Shown piece after piece: positions 1 to 12,420 of a stretch of DNA of 64,000 nucleotides; the first letter of the stretch is position 1, and each line of letters starts with the position of its first letter. The stretch is taken from contig JAMJFZ010001655.1 of NCBI GenBank assembly GCA_026225945.1, forward strand, positions 20,001 through 84,000, written 5' to 3'. The stretch comes from Cricetomys ansorgei (taxonomy: Eukaryota > Chordata > Mammalia > Rodentia > Nesomyidae). The translations under genes were made by a program, and so were the position numbers. The notes under the pieces were generated by a model that was not told the DNA's origin, did not search any database, and saw only the letters and a program-made list of their open reading frames with translations.

Positions 1-668
1 GCGAAGTGACCTTGCTCCACCGAGCCTTGGGTCTGTCATATACAAAATGCAGTGGTTGCTTTAAGGGATCAGTATGGTGCAGTTTAGCCCTACTGTGCTG
101 GGGGTTTTTGAGATATAACATTATGGAAGTGCCCTACTAGCAATTAGAGACAATGATCATGCATAGAAGGGAACGAAAGAACAATGTTTCATCGGAGAAG
201 ACTCTGACAGGCTCAGGAAAAGAAAAAAAACCCCACAGAGTAACAGGGATCAGCGCTGAGAGCAACCATGACAGTGGCTGGCTTAGCAGAGACTGTGCGC
301 ATCTGGGCAGGGGTGGGGGGCAGATACTTCACCCATATTCATCGCCCATCCTACAACCCCTAGAGCCCTGGCCCATTACCACTGAGGGGTGGAGTGTTAT
401 TTCCTTCCCTTTCAGGCTGGGTGGATTTTTGCATCGTCGCCAGCAGAGTGGGGCAGAAATGATCCTTAGACCAGGCTCTTCGGGCAACAACAATTGCAGC
501 TGAGTATTGCCTGGGACGCTTGCTAGCTCGTAAACAGCCCATCTGCTCAGGTGCTGGAGGCGGCCATGCTGTGAGGAAACCCCATAGACATATGTAAAGA
601 GGCAGGAAGTAATCTGAGACCAAAATTACCTCCCAGCTGGGTGCTCCTAAACTCCCCATCCGGAGCAA
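1..668. other. Unique intronic sequence, nothing recognised
   Basis: No repeat family, exon or regulatory signature was recognised. The short open frames are chance. Confidence 0.5.
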
Positions 669-707
669 CCCCCCACCCCCACCCCACCCCCCCCCACCCC
701 CCCCCCC
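669..707 (+). repeat. C-rich low-complexity tract
   Basis: 39 bases that are nearly all C with a few A, directly visible. On the minus strand it is G-rich with several runs of four or more G, so it could form a G-quadruplex. Confidence 0.9.
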
Positions 708-1589
708 GAATGAAAAACGTGAGCTTCGCCCTTTTAGCACCTTGAATTTGGGAATGATCAGTTAGTTACTAACAACAAACCAGAAGTTTTCTGGAGCTCT
801 GGATGCCTGCCCTCGGGGGAATGCCTGTAAGCACAGCCTCTAACATCCTGTCACTGGATTTAGGAGCAGGCAGTGGCAGGCAGCCAGGAGGACTGGCAGA
901 GTCTGTTAGTGAGAGCTTGGAGTTCTGAGGAGACTCTTGGCAGGGCTAGAGAGGGAGCTCTTGGGGACAAGCCTTAACAGACAGTGAGGGAAGTATTATC
1001 TGAACTGAGGAAATTAGACTCTTTATTTAGTAGGAGAAGGCCAGTAAGATTGTCACCGGCAATCTGGTGGAGAACAGAGACTGGGCTAATGGGATTGGGG
1101 CAACCCCCCCCCTTCACCGAAGCACTCTTTCTGGAAGTTTCCCTAGCTAATCGGGCTTGTCCAGGCCTCCTCACAGTGCCTGTATTAAAATGAGAAAGGG
1201 GAAAGATAACTTAAGGAACAAATGGATCAGCCTCAGAGGAGAGACTGAAATGACCCAGAAGGCTCCAGAACAAGCTGTTGAGCCAGCACAATATCCTTGA
1301 GATATGGCTTACCACAAGTAAGGACCCCAGGGTAGGACACCAAGATCCCAGGTGAAGGCCTCATGAAGATCATAAACATCGCCATGTGGTGTTTCTTTGA
1401 CCCTTTCAGACAGGCAGAGGTTCTCTAAAGGATCAGAGGGGCGTACTTGCAGATAGTTAGACAATAGGATTTCTAATGGTGTTACGGGGTACACCCCCAA
1501 AACAGCTGACAAGAAGGGAAGATTATGGGTTTTGTCTAATGGAGGAGATTACAAACAGATGTGCTGGAATCCCATACGGTATGAGAGTT
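708..1589. other. Unique sequence, nothing recognised
   Basis: Mixed-composition sequence with a short C run at 1104-1112. No repeat family, exon or conserved motif was recognised. Confidence 0.45.
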
Positions 1590-1885
1590 TGCGTGTGTGT
1601 GATGCCCTAATCTGCATGCTGTGTGTGCAGGTGTGCATGCGGAGGGTCAAGGCCCCTGCTGCCTGTCTCCCTGAGTCACTTCCCACCAGATTTTCTTTTT
1701 TTTAGACAGGGTCTCACACTGAATCTGAAGCTCACTGATTCAGCTGGGGTGGCTAATGAGCTCCTGACTCCACTTCCCCAGCCCTGAGGTTACATACGCA
1801 CCCACTGTGCCTGGATTTTGACATGGGTAATTAGGTCATTTCAACTTGGGTGCTCCTGCTTGCACAGCAGGCACTTTATTATTGA
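1590..1885 (-). repeat. Old rodent SINE-like repeat (GT head, gacagggtct core)
   Basis: GT-rich head, then gagacagggtctcacactg-like text, a ctcactgattcagctgg core and a ccactgtgcctgg end. The same order of blocks recurs at 10.9, 19.0, 40.6 and 46.4 kb. The family name was not assigned. Confidence 0.6.
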
Positions 1886-1942
1886 GTGAGACACCTTTTA
1901 AGCCCTACCCAGACATATTATTTTTTAAAGAAAAGCCAAGCT

Positions 1943-2040
1943 GTCACTATGTAGCCATGGCGGTCGTGGAACTCATTATGTAGACAAAGCTGGCTTTGCC
2001 TTCTGAGGGCTGGAATTGAGGGTGTGGATGGCCATGCCTG
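1943..2040 (-). repeat. Degenerate B1 SINE fragment
   Basis: Shows tcactatgtagcc, gtggaactcattatgtagac and a weakened gctgggatt block, all in reverse B1 order. Strongly diverged. Confidence 0.55.
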
Positions 2041-2049
2041 TACCCTTTT

Positions 2050-2920
2050 AAACGATGATACTGTCTTAGCATGGGCTGAAGGAAATGAAGTAGGGCAACA
2101 TGTGAATAGACTTTGGGATCCTAATCTTTCAAAGATGGGTGTGAGCGCAGAGGGATGCTCAGCTGCAAACAGGAGCTGCCTCTCATGAAACAGGAAGGGT
2201 GTCCCAGACACTGGAGAGAGAACAGAGAAGGGGGCATAAAAATACTTCTCAGGAGGCAGAACTGGGCTTTACTGAAGGACTTGGAGACACGGGCCTGGGT
2301 AAATGGTTCTATATGTTCTGACCCAAATGTCTGCTGAGTGCTTCCTATTGTTCCCCCTCTTGCATGAGAATCTCTACTGTAGCTACTAAGTTTGGTACCC
2401 TGACCAGAGCATCTGCTGATGAGGGCCTAGTGTGGAAACATGTCCTCACTGGCCTCCAGCGAAGTATGGTATTCAAGATGAAGTGTCCAAAGAACCCTAC
2501 CTGGGCCTGATTTAGATCCCAGGTCTTGAGCATGATGCTGTCTTTAGGCTCAGGATTCATACAGGGGGAAAAATTATAGCCCAAAGCAGAGAACCTGCTG
2601 TATTTAATGTGCTTTTCTTTTCATTTTGACATCTGACCCATTAATTCAGGTCTCAGTTCCTCTATGACTATTTCACGATGGAAAAGTGAGCTCACTCAGA
2701 GCAAGGAAGGAAGCTTCCATTTGCCCAGCAGGGAGCTCAGGGTCTTCCACTTACCAGGCCTACATTACAAGCTTGATGAAGTTAAAGTGGTGTTGAAAGC
2801 TCAGGGCCCATTCTCCTCCTCCTTCTGCAAAAACCTGGAGAATATGTTTTCCCTTGCTACGGGATTCTTCTAACGCTGTCAATCTGGAGTGACTCAGAGA
2901 CGGTTTACTCAAGATAAATC
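2050..2920. other. Unique sequence, nothing recognised
   Basis: No family recognised. It separates a B1 fragment from a MER5A-like piece. Confidence 0.4.
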
Positions 2921-2924
2921 ATGT

Positions 2925-3118
2925 ACATTCTGGAATGCTGGAGTTGGAAGGGACCTTAGAGGTTCAATCATTCAACCTTCTCATTTTTCGGATGAGGACG
3001 TTGAGGTTTTATTAGTTAGGGATGATGATAAAGTGGCTGTGCGACCTGCCCAAGCTTCTATAACTAATTAACAGTAGAGCCAAGACTAGAGATTCCTCCT
3101 GTCATCCAGTTACTCTGT
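2925..3118 (+). mobile_element. Ancient MER5A-like hAT-Charlie DNA transposon fragment
   Basis: Contains gttggaagggaccttagagg, ctcatttttcggatgagga and gcgacctgcccaagc in the order typical of the MER5A-type consensus remembered from mammalian genomes. Divergence fits an insertion older than rodents. The family call is from memory. Confidence 0.6.
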
Positions 3119-3119
3119 A

Positions 3120-3785
3120 CAGCAAACGTTCCTGCAAGCCTCCTGTTTGCATGGCACATTAGACTCGTTCCTGCTCGGCTTCGCCATGATGCCCACTATA
3201 TCATGTTCACTACATGCAAGGCATAAGCATTCATATTGGCCTGTTGACATGCTTTGATGGGTGGAGGTGCTATAGTCTTTGGCAAAGTATTAACTCTACA
3301 TTTGGAGTCTTTAGGCCAAATAACTCCTATACCGCCTTATCACAGATAACTGAGAACTAAGTAACTTAGCTATGTTCCAGATATAACCATTATCTTGCGT
3401 ACACAGTTTCTTCATCTATTTCCTGTTGTTAAAACTGAATACCATTGACCGGGGAGTTTGTAAAGAAAGAAGGTTTTATCAAGTTCATGGTTATGGAGGT
3501 GGGATGGATCAAGGTCAGGGACCAACCTCTGATGAAGGCTTTCTTGCCAGTGGGGCTTTCTGTGAAGTCTCAAGGCAGTGCGAGGCACCATGTATTCAGA
3601 GGAGCACATGCCAGAGATAGAACTAAGCTGGCTTGTATAAAAGGCCAACTCTCGATATGAATCCATCAATCCATTAGTCAGTGAATGGGCTGATTCAGTC
3701 ACAACTGAATCCTCTCCAACTCTCCTCTCCAGCTAAGCTCCTCTTGACCTTACCCTTTAACAAAAACATTGTTTCAAGCAAGGAC
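3120..3785. other. Unique sequence, nothing recognised
   Basis: No repeat or exon recognised. The short open frames on both strands overlap and look random. Confidence 0.4.
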
Positions 3786-3787
3786 TA

Positions 3788-3966
3788 AGATGTGCAACTA
3801 CATTTACTGCGTACAGGTATATGGTGTACGTGTGGGAATGGACCCCAGGCACTCACAGAGGTCAGAAGCCAACTTGCACAAGACAGTCTTCTTCCCCTCC
3901 TTCTGCCACGTGGATCCAGGGGATCGAACTTAGGGTGCCAGGCTTGGTGGCAAGTACCTTTATTTT
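3788..3966 (-). repeat. B3-type SINE, minus
   Basis: Has cagaggtcagaagccaactt, ccacgtggatccaggggatc and a gcttggtggcaagtaccttt block, the reverse of the B3-like tRNA-derived head. Confidence 0.65.
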
Positions 3967-5208
3967 CTGTCTTGCCAGCACGTGATCCCCACCGACCCTT
4001 GACCTCACCTCTGAGTACTTCACAATGGGGATTTGAGTGCAACATGAGTTTTGGTGGGGACACCCAGTGACTACACATGGTCACTCTCACATCCTGCATA
4101 CTATGCTCATCTGAAGCTTCTTGTCAGGGGCTCTGTCCTGGGCTTTAATCTTCCCCAGTGCTCAGGAAGGCGGAGCTCAGCCTGGACTCGAGCCAGCTTG
4201 CAGAACCATCTTTGGTCACTGTGCACGGCTTGGTGAGGGGTTGGCATATTCCTCCACACCCGGTGTGACACCTACCAATGTACAACTATTGACCTGAGGG
4301 GCCTTCTGTGTATCCAAGGGAGGGAAAGACTTTCTTGGTATTTTTGGCAAAAAAAGAAACTCCATAAGGAACCCACTTCTTTAACCCTTTGGGAGCTGTA
4401 AATGTGGATTCCCTCACTTGGCCACTTTCTTTTTTGTCTCAAGTTTATGGACCTGATGCATAGCTTAGGTTGGTTTGTTTCTATGTGACAAGTGAGCCTA
4501 GCTTATCCTTACTGTGTTTTCTGGAACACAAGGGCACATCTTCTGAGAGTAAAACTGTACAGTCCCTGTAGCAGTATGCTACAATCTTTTACCCTCGCTT
4601 TAGGGAAGGAGAAAGGAAAGATAGAAATCTTCACCACTTTTACAAGCAGCCTTAATACAGAAACAGAGAAAGGTAGAAATCTTTGCAGTCTCTTTTTAGG
4701 CTGTTCTAAGCTCGGATCTCTCCAACCTTTGGTCTTTTAGGAATTATCACACTGATGACAGCAACCCAACCAACGAACCACCAAACAACACTCACCCCGA
4801 CTCTAGGGGCCTCAGACCTTTTATGCCCTAAGCCAAAAGTTCCCATAAACCCACAGGGCACACGATCCCAAAGACAAGCTACAGGTGCCAGAATGACTGC
4901 ACCTGACCAAATTATAGCCACCTGCGTCAAGCATTCCAATGTCAACTCGTAAACACCTACCACACCTGGGGTGGCAATGCAAATCTAATCCAAACGCCAT
5001 TTTGCATTTTTAAAGGAACCAAAATAACAAAAACGTCTTCCAAGTGTTCCTCCACAGTCCCTCGGCTGCCTAAGTCCCAGGTGCACCAGCCGCTGGACTG
5101 CTTACCTATGAGGACGCAGCCTCCTCCGACAACAAAGAGAGGTTTCCTCATCAAATAATTGGTGAGTTGATAGGATTTATTGCTCAGTAAGAAAGTACTG
5201 TGTTTAGC
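3967..5208. other. Unique sequence, nothing recognised
   Basis: No family recognised by eye. The short overlapping open frames here are not coding. Confidence 0.4.
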
Positions 5209-5289
5209 AAATGTATCAGTCAGCTTTGAGATGCTAAATGTATCAGTCAGCTTTGAGATACTAAATGTATCAGTCAGCTTTGAGATACT
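5209..5289 (+). repeat. 27-bp tandem triplication
   Basis: Three adjacent copies of a 27-base unit beginning aaatgtatcagtcagctttg at 5209, 5236 and 5263. The copies differ at only one base (gatgct or gatact). Immediately after, the text gtaacaaaatacccgaaat looks like the start of a rodent interspersed repeat. Confidence 0.95.
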
Positions 5290-5420
5290 GTAACAAAATA
5301 CCCGAAATAACTTATAAAGAGAAAAGGTTTATTCTGCCAGACAGAGGAATGGTGGCTCTAGGCATCTGGTGAGGGTGCTGGATGGCAGTGCCGGCAAGTA
5401 TAAGGTAGAGAAAACAATCA
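5263..5420 (-). repeat. Rodent interspersed repeat end (tgctgtgataaaac family)
   Basis: The block tcagctttgagatactgtaa, acaaaatacccgaaataac and aaaggtttattctg resembles the end of the family seen better at 17.36, 35.63 and 37.80 kb. Only this end is clear. Confidence 0.45.
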
Positions 5421-5649
5421 CCTTGCAGTCAGAAAGCAAAGGGGTGCGAGGAACAGGTCCTGGGGCCCCGCAACCTCCTGATAGTGTCTCCCAGGGACCA
5501 ATCCCTCTCAAACTCCAGCAAAACGCTAAGTACTCACGGGCACTTTGGATATACCAGGGAAGAGGTAGTCACTCTGAATTATATATGCTTTCAACAGAGG
5601 AATGGAGAAACACATCCTTTGTACGAAAGCTCCTGTTAAGTTTTATAAC

Positions 5650-7330
5650 AAACAAACGGATGCTTTAAGAGTTCAGAGCTTTAAAGAGAAAATGTAATGT
5701 TCAGGCATAAAAGGAGAAAACGTCTTACTCCTTTCATGGCCAAATTAAAAACCACTGGGATGTGTTTGTGTTCTCCGTCTCTGATCCTCTTTGCAGGAAA
5801 TAAAAATCAGGAGGAGTGAATGTTAAAGTATTCCCAGTGGAAACAGTTAATGTACAGGAAGTTGTTCTCTGACTCTAGAGATAAAGAAGATAAGATGGGG
5901 GAATGGCATTGACATGGAGACTCCTCTGCAAGTTTCTGGACAGGCACCACACTCTTGGGGTTCCTCTGGAGTCCAAATATGCCTTTCACATCAAGGGAGT
6001 TTTGTGTGTGTGTGGGGGGGGGTGTAAAGATGGGGATCATAGGGATGCAGAATGGCCACATTTATGCAAGGAGAGAGGATACAAAGGTGGAAAAAGAAAC
6101 GCATCTGAAACTCCCCACCCTGGAATTAGCTAGTCACCAACATTTTTGCCAGATGAGATAACTCCGTTCCCCAGGGAGCCACAAACTGGATGGGTGATTG
6201 CAACTGAAACGTGGCTTCCGGAGACTTCTTGTTCATTTAAGGTGGCAGGGGAGGGACAGCAGAGCTCTCTGTCCCTGTGCCTTGGTCCTGAAGAAGTCCC
6301 GGATGGGACAGAAACACGTGGCTGGTGACACGTGACAGCAAGAAAGGGCAGCAGCTGGCCACCTGTCTGATGGAAGAAAACACTTGGTACCAAGGGGAAG
6401 CAGGAGTGGGCTCACTGTGCCCTAGGCATCCCCTCCTAGTATGCTGTTCTCCTAGCCCAGCCACAGTCCAAGATGACAGCCTCCACAGAGGGCAAGTGGT
6501 TGACGGTCATATTTACACCCTGCACTCCTTCCCTCGGTGGTCACCTTCCCGTCTTCCTCCATCCTCCTTTGTAGCATGTTGGGAGGCGTGGGGGAACTCT
6601 CTGGCAGGTTTAAAGGCTTCATTAGAAAAGGAGTGACTGGTGCCAGGAATCGGACAAGTCTAAGGCTCCATCAATAGGACAAGGACCTGGGTGTGGGATT
6701 CTCGACTTTTAGTCAACTAACTGAAGGGGGAAGGGCTGTTATTTCACCCCTCTCAAATCCCATCTCATAGATTTCCTTTAGCTCTACATAGCCCTATACG
6801 GACTGTAGGAGCGAAACAGCCACCTTGCTGTAGGGGCGGAGAGGATGGAGCCAGAGAACCCAAAAGCTGGGTGAACATGTGGACTCCTTCCTAAGTATGA
6901 TAAAAAATTAATGTGGGAGACACCCATGGGGCCAGGGACTCCTGAATAAGATGCAGCTGGCAGATACGGACAGGGGACCCGAGCCCCATCTGCAACTGTC
7001 TTCCTGTCCTAATGACGTCCTCCAGTCCATCTTTCCTTCAGGCTGTCACCCCGTTTTCCTTCTTTCCCGTGACATGAAACCCCTGAGCAGTCCACTCTGT
7101 TTCTGCAAATCCCACGTAATCCGCATCCCGTTACATTTTGGCCCCAGTGCCTGCAGTTGACTGAAATGGGGCAGATGGAGGCCGGGGGTGGGGGGGGGTG
7201 GGGTGGGGAGGGGAACCCTGCCACATCTAGACCTTGGGTTTCAGGGGGCTGAGCTGGCCCCATAGGAACAGCGATTCTGAGAGCATTGCTAACATGTGAC
7301 TACATTCTTCGCTCCGTCCCTATTTTTAAA
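5650..7330. other. Unique sequence, nothing recognised
   Basis: Contains a short GT/G run at 6003-6020 and a G-rich patch at 7184-7212. No repeat family or exon recognised. Confidence 0.4.
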
Positions 7331-7690
7331 TTATTTTTTTACTAGCATATAGAGAGTTCAACTAACTCAGTGTGGCATTTCTCTTCCCCTGTTACACTTT
7401 CCCAGCCCAGCAGCCCCTTTCCACTCCGTGTCCTTTTGCCTCCCCCCTTTCCTCAGCACCTCTAGTTCTCCTCTCTTGGTCTCCTGTCTTGTTTCAAGGT
7501 CAATACCCCCTCTTACACCCCTTCACTACATATATACATACCCTTCCCCCCTCATACTCCTTCATTACGTATATACAACCATTACGAGTTAGCACCTGTA
7601 TTTTAGCAAGAAGATGCAACTTTTGGCTTTCTGGGTCTGGGTCGCCTCGCTCCCAGGTCCACCCATGTTTCTGAAACTCTCGCCATTTCC
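7330..7690 (+). repeat. Possible L1-derived fragment, pyrimidine-rich
   Basis: CT-rich text followed by ttttggctttctgggtctgg and cctcgctcccaggtccaccc resembles an antisense L1-associated sequence. Low certainty. Confidence 0.3.
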
Positions 7691-7859
7691 CCTTCTAACA
7701 GGCTCACTGCTATCTTAAAAAAGCATTTTCTAGTAGCACACAGTTGAGACTTGCAGAGACCCCGAGAGGAGCTAAACCACTTCCTGTTCTAGCTGGGAAT
7801 GGCGGGGCCTAGATTCCCCTGAGGAGTGAAGCAGAGAGAAAAATCTCCATTTTCAAGTT

Positions 7860-8095
7860 AGAAAATGATGGCAGGAGACATTAATCCATTCTTGGGAATA
7901 ATCTTTATGGAGAAGTTGCCCCTTTGTGCTCGATGTCTAATGTCAACTGAACTCAGAGCGATGGTGACTAATTACTGGGCTGATGGTACGTCTGCAATGA
8001 GCAAAGCCTGAGTAAATACAAATTTCATTTTGTTTGCTTTGCTTCAAAAATGTATCTGTATGGTTTTGAGATGCCTCAGAAAACTAGCCAATGTA
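7860..8095. promoter_or_regulatory. Conserved-looking AT-rich island (candidate enhancer)
   Basis: Repeat-free text with gacattaatccattc, gtgactaattactgggctga and gagtaaatacaaatttca: homeodomain-type TAAT cores at high density. This is a guess from texture, without an alignment. Confidence 0.25.
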
Positions 8096-8099
8096 AGGA

Positions 8100-10860
8100 C
8101 TCTGTTTTGATTTCTAGTACTTAATCAAACTACTTAAGAAGTTTCTCACCCTCGAACCAGATTTACGAGACTGCCACTGTGATAGACGAATTGCCAGCGT
8201 CTCAAAATCAAATTCTAAAAAATTGTGTTTTTACAACTGTAGTTGTGTTGGCTGTTCACGCGGTGGCTACTTCTGGCTTCTCCGGTGGGACTGCGCTAAA
8301 AATGGAAAGCTTTCCATTCAGTATCACCTCTCTGTTGCAATTTCTGTATGGTTTCTCAGTGACGGCACCAGTCTGCCAGAGTATCAGTCATGGGCTCTAG
8401 TCCAACATAAACACCTGGTGCTGTGCTGAATTAGAGTTACCCCGCTACCCACCCTCTCACTCAGAGACTCTTTACTTCCAAGAAAAGCAGGTCTGTCAGC
8501 CCCAAGATTGGTATGGCTGTCAAGCAGAGACTTCGGTGCTGTGAAAGTCCATTGTCGTTAGCTGAGGCTGAGGACTGCCCCAGGAATGGCAGGCTCCTGA
8601 CAGCCCCTGGCATGGACTTAAAGATCTCATATTTAACTTCCCCGCATCCCAGGCAGACGGTCTGTGCAGAGGAGGAGAGAGGGCAGGGACTGATGATTGG
8701 GTTCATTTAGCAGTCAGTCAATACTGGCTCAGTGTTCGGGCCTCTTCACCGCTAATCCTAGGCTGACAGGAACCCAAACTCATTCCAGACTTTAGAGAGG
8801 GAGAAATGTCACCCTAAGTGACAGTCACTTTAGATCAGTCCTTTGCCCTTGTGTCCTCAGCCCGTCCCCTCCCTGCTACTGCGCAGGCAAGCTTGCTAAC
8901 TTTCCCCAACAGAGCTTCTTACAGATCTATCTCCCATCCCCCCATGGGATGCAGCCCTCCCCCATCGCATCCCTCTTTTCATTTCTGCAAGTGAGCATCT
9001 TAGAAACACTGGACGACTGGCCCATGACCAGGAAGTCAACCTAGTTGCCTGACAGGCACATCCTCGACTTTATCTTTAAGGCAGTTTCTGTCCCATAAAC
9101 CAAGAACATGGGGAGTCACACAGGGTTAAGGATTCCATATTCTCAAGGGTACGGAAGAGCTTTGTGGGGAGTTAGTAAGAATCCAGTGTGTCAGCAGTGG
9201 AGCCCATGTTCGCCAGCGACCGGCAGAGCTGAGATCAGGCACTCTGAGACACTAAGACCCTCCTCCCCCCATTTCAAGATTCTGCCACTGTCCATTTGCA
9301 AAAACTCCTCTGTAGGTTTTAGAGAGCCGCACTCCCGCTCCTGCTTACAAAGGCACACTTCTAGTTCCTCCCTCCAGAGCACCCAGCAGGGCAGGGACTC
9401 TCCTGTGGTGGTACAGGTTGGGGGAGCCTGCCAGTTGGAGGGTAAGGGAGAGGGAAGACAAGACAGACTCCGACAGCAGAGGCTGAAACAGTAAAGCAGA
9501 GCCAAATGGCCTCAGACAAACCTCACCTGCTTTAAAATGTCTTCTAGAACCCAGTTTTAAAAAGGTCGTAAAGGGCCAGGAAGCACATAGTGTTTTCTCT
9601 CGTACGGCAAAGGGTCTCTGTTGCATCTACCCTACCTGTTGCTGTAAGCTGCAAAAACAGCCGTAGATGATACGCAAATGAGTAGGCATGGTTGCATTCA
9701 GTAAAGCTTTACGTATATAGAGGGGGCTGTGGGCTATAGCTTGCCCATCGCTATTGCAGTCACTATAATAGATGTATTCAAACACAATTATGGCTGAAGA
9801 GGAGACGGCAGGGGGTTGGCTGCTAACTAATGTAAAAAGATTGTTTTAAAATCAAGTTATTGTGGGGGTATTGCTCGGCATCCTTTCTGAAGGAGTGACT
9901 TCTCCTTTTAGATGAAGCATTCAAGCCCCGTGGCCTTCTCCGTGTGCCGACAGAAGGGGAGACAAACAGAGATGGGGAGATGAAATATTAATTGAGAACA
10001 AGACACTCTGAAACCTGAGTCATCGCTCGTCTCTGCACAGGTCGTGACAGAGGAGGGGTTGTGGGGAGAACCAATGATATGCTTTCAGGAAATTCTACTG
10101 CACGTGCTTAGTGCTACTGGTGAGCAGAGCACAGGGATGGAAAGTGGGGGGAGAGGGAAGACTGAGATCCCAGTCCATGGGCTATGGTCCTTGCCAGATG
10201 GTTAGAATTGCACGCATGGGGTAGCAGAGACCCAGGGGTGGATGGCCCCTCACAGCCTGCGGGGACGGGAGCTTCCTGGGGTGAAGAACATAGGTCTGAC
10301 TTTTAAGTTAATGCCTTTTTTAAGGGGGTAGGGGGTAAAGGCCATTACGGGAAGAGGCAACAGCATGAGCAAAGCATGATGGGAAATGGCATTGAGAACG
10401 GGCACTGGATCCTGTCCACAAGGACAGGCAAGGGCACGGTGATCTGGAGACTGCCAAGCAGGATTTGGTACCCAACATCCCCAGTTGGTTTCCTATATAA
10501 AGACAAATTTGTCCTTAAAACAAAACAGAAAAGGAGAGGCTTAGATCCCCCTTGAGCATGCCACCTGTGGGTTTCTTCTGAATGAGACATCTGAACTGAG
10601 TCCGTGGACAGTGCCTCCTCTCTGTGGTGGGACACCCGTGTGAACAGCAGGAATGTCACAGGTCACTAGGAGCACGCAGAAAAAGTGTCCCTAGATTTCT
10701 GGCCAGGAGGGGCCAGTACAAACAACCAGAAGTAAAAGGTCCTCATGCCTCTACAGAGGAGCCTAAGAGACGGTGGTGGGCAGAGATGCTAGCATTTCTT
10801 GAGCAAAGTTCTTTTCCTTTGTCTGGTGACTCCTTTTTGTTGTTTAAATAGTTTCTGCAC
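8100..10860. other. Unique sequence, mostly nothing recognised
   Basis: No clear SINE or exon over 2.7 kb, which is unusual in this window. A short island near 9960-10030 has aaatattaattgag and retained CpGs. Confidence 0.35.
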
Positions 10861-10865
10861 ATGGT

Positions 10866-11340
10866 TTTTGTGTGTGTGATCATGTGTGTGTATGCCTGCA
10901 TGTATGTTAGAGGCAAGGGGTCAAACTTGGCTGTCGTTTCCCAGATGCTCTCGTTCTCTCTCTCTGGAAGATTTTATTTTTAAGTGTGTGTGTGTGTGTG
11001 TGTGTGTGTGTACCCTCAGAGGCCACAGATTTCAGATCTCCCTGGAGCCGGAGCTGGAGGGGTGGTGAGTGGAAGAACTAAGTTCAACCTTAACCACTGA
11101 GTGGTCTCTTCAGCCTCTCTGCCTTTTCTGAAACAAGGTGTCCTACTGAGACCTGGGGTCACCAAGGAAGCTTGGCTAGATGGCCAGGGTCTCTATGGAC
11201 CCGTCCGCAGCCACCTCTCCAGCTTAAGGCACACCATCTCACGAGTGGCTACTAATGCCACAGATGCTGGGCATCAAACTCGGGTCCTCCTGCTTGTGCT
11301 GCGAGAGCACCACCAGCTGAGACATCTCTCTGGACCCCTC
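10866..11340 (-). repeat. Old rodent SINE-like repeat, split by a B3 insertion
   Basis: A GT-rich head and gaggcaaggggtcaaacttgg lie at 10866-10960, and the rest (gcctctctgcctttt through ctcgggtcctcctgcttgtg) at 11116-11340. The gap is filled by a B3-type element. Confidence 0.55.
10970..11117 (-). repeat. B3-type SINE with (TG)n, inserted in older repeat
   Basis: (TG)14 at 10984-11011, then ccctcagaggccac, ggagccggagctggagggg and aaccttaaccactgagtggt with cttcagcc: a reversed B3 head. Confidence 0.7.
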
Positions 11341-11350
11341 GTTTTGTACC

Positions 11351-11516
11351 TTTTTTTTTTTTTTTTTTTTTTTTTTCGAGACAGGGTTTCTCTGTTGTAA
11401 CTCTGGCTGTCCTGGAACTTACTCTGTAGACCAGGCTGGCCTCGAACTCACAGAGATCAGCCTGCCTCTGCCTCCCGAGTGCTGGGATTAAAGGGGTGTG
11501 CCACTACTGCCTGGCT
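11351..11516 (-). repeat. Near-complete B1 SINE, minus
   Basis: A T26 run (the reversed A tail) is followed by cgagacagggtttctctg, ctggctgtcctggaactt, gaccaggctggcctcgaac, gtgctgggattaaagg and a ctgcctggct end. Full length, few changes. It is the youngest-looking B1 here. Confidence 0.95.
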
Positions 11517-11769
11517 CACATTTTATAAATGTTAAGTCCATTGTTTGTACATCTGCATATGATGCATGATCCACGAGGAAGGACCCTTTCCTAGTCCTGT
11601 GGGGTCTGGGGTCCACAATGCTATCCACCAGCAGACGCGGCATCTCCTGTTGTAACCGGCCAGCAGCCCACTAGCAGCCTCAGGTGCTGCAGTCGGAGGC
11701 TAGTTGCCCACTTCAGAAGTCAGTGAAGGAGACCACGGCCAACCCCGGTACCCTATTCTATTACTCTTG

Positions 11770-11976
11770 GCATAATTTCCTCAAAACAGGGTCTTCTACT
11801 CCCTGGAGCTAGGCTGGCCGCCAGAACGCTCCAGTAATCCTCCTGCCTCTTGTCCCACCGTGCTGGAGTTATGGACATATGCAGCCGTGTCCAGCGCTCT
11901 ACGTGGCTGCTGGGGATTTGAACCCAGGTCCTCCTTCTTGCCATTCGCTTAAGTTCTCAGCTGTCTCCCCAGCCTT
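11770..11976 (-). repeat. B4/RSINE1-like SINE, minus
   Basis: Shows caaaacagggtcttctactc, gtgctggagttatggac, then ggatttgaacccaggtcctc and gctgtctccccagcc: a B1-like part plus an ID/tRNA-like head. Confidence 0.65.
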
Positions 11977-11979
11977 ACA

Positions 11980-12420
11980 GTATCTGGTTTTATATATGCA
12001 GGTGATGAATATAGTATACATTATGTATTAAATACTTGCACATTTTCAAGTAATATATAATCAGTAGTAAAACATAATCAGTAATTTCTGATTTCTTACA
12101 AAATACATTAGAAGTATAAATATTAATACTGCTTGAATATTTATATTATTTAGACTTTTATATACAGTCACATGAATAAAACCATATAATTATATAGATG
12201 TACCCTAATATAAAATTAATAAATACACTTATATTGATTATTTGTGCAGAATAATGTGTGCATTTATACATTTATGTACCAATTCATAAAAATGTTTTTG
12301 AAAATAGTAATTAAAAATAAGGTAATAAACTGGAAGATTAAGGTAAATTTGTCAAGAAAAAGTACTATTTATGATGTTTTCGCTTTGTAAAAGGCCAGGC
12401 ATCACTTTAACGGTGAAGCT
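11980..12420. other. Very AT-rich unique sequence
   Basis: Around 440 bases dominated by A/T with tatatat and aataat blocks. No family recognised. It may be a matrix-attachment-type or decayed element. Confidence 0.4.

Noticed and set aside
360..740. Minus-strand Gly-rich frame
   Set aside because: The Gly run is the C-rich tract read in reverse.
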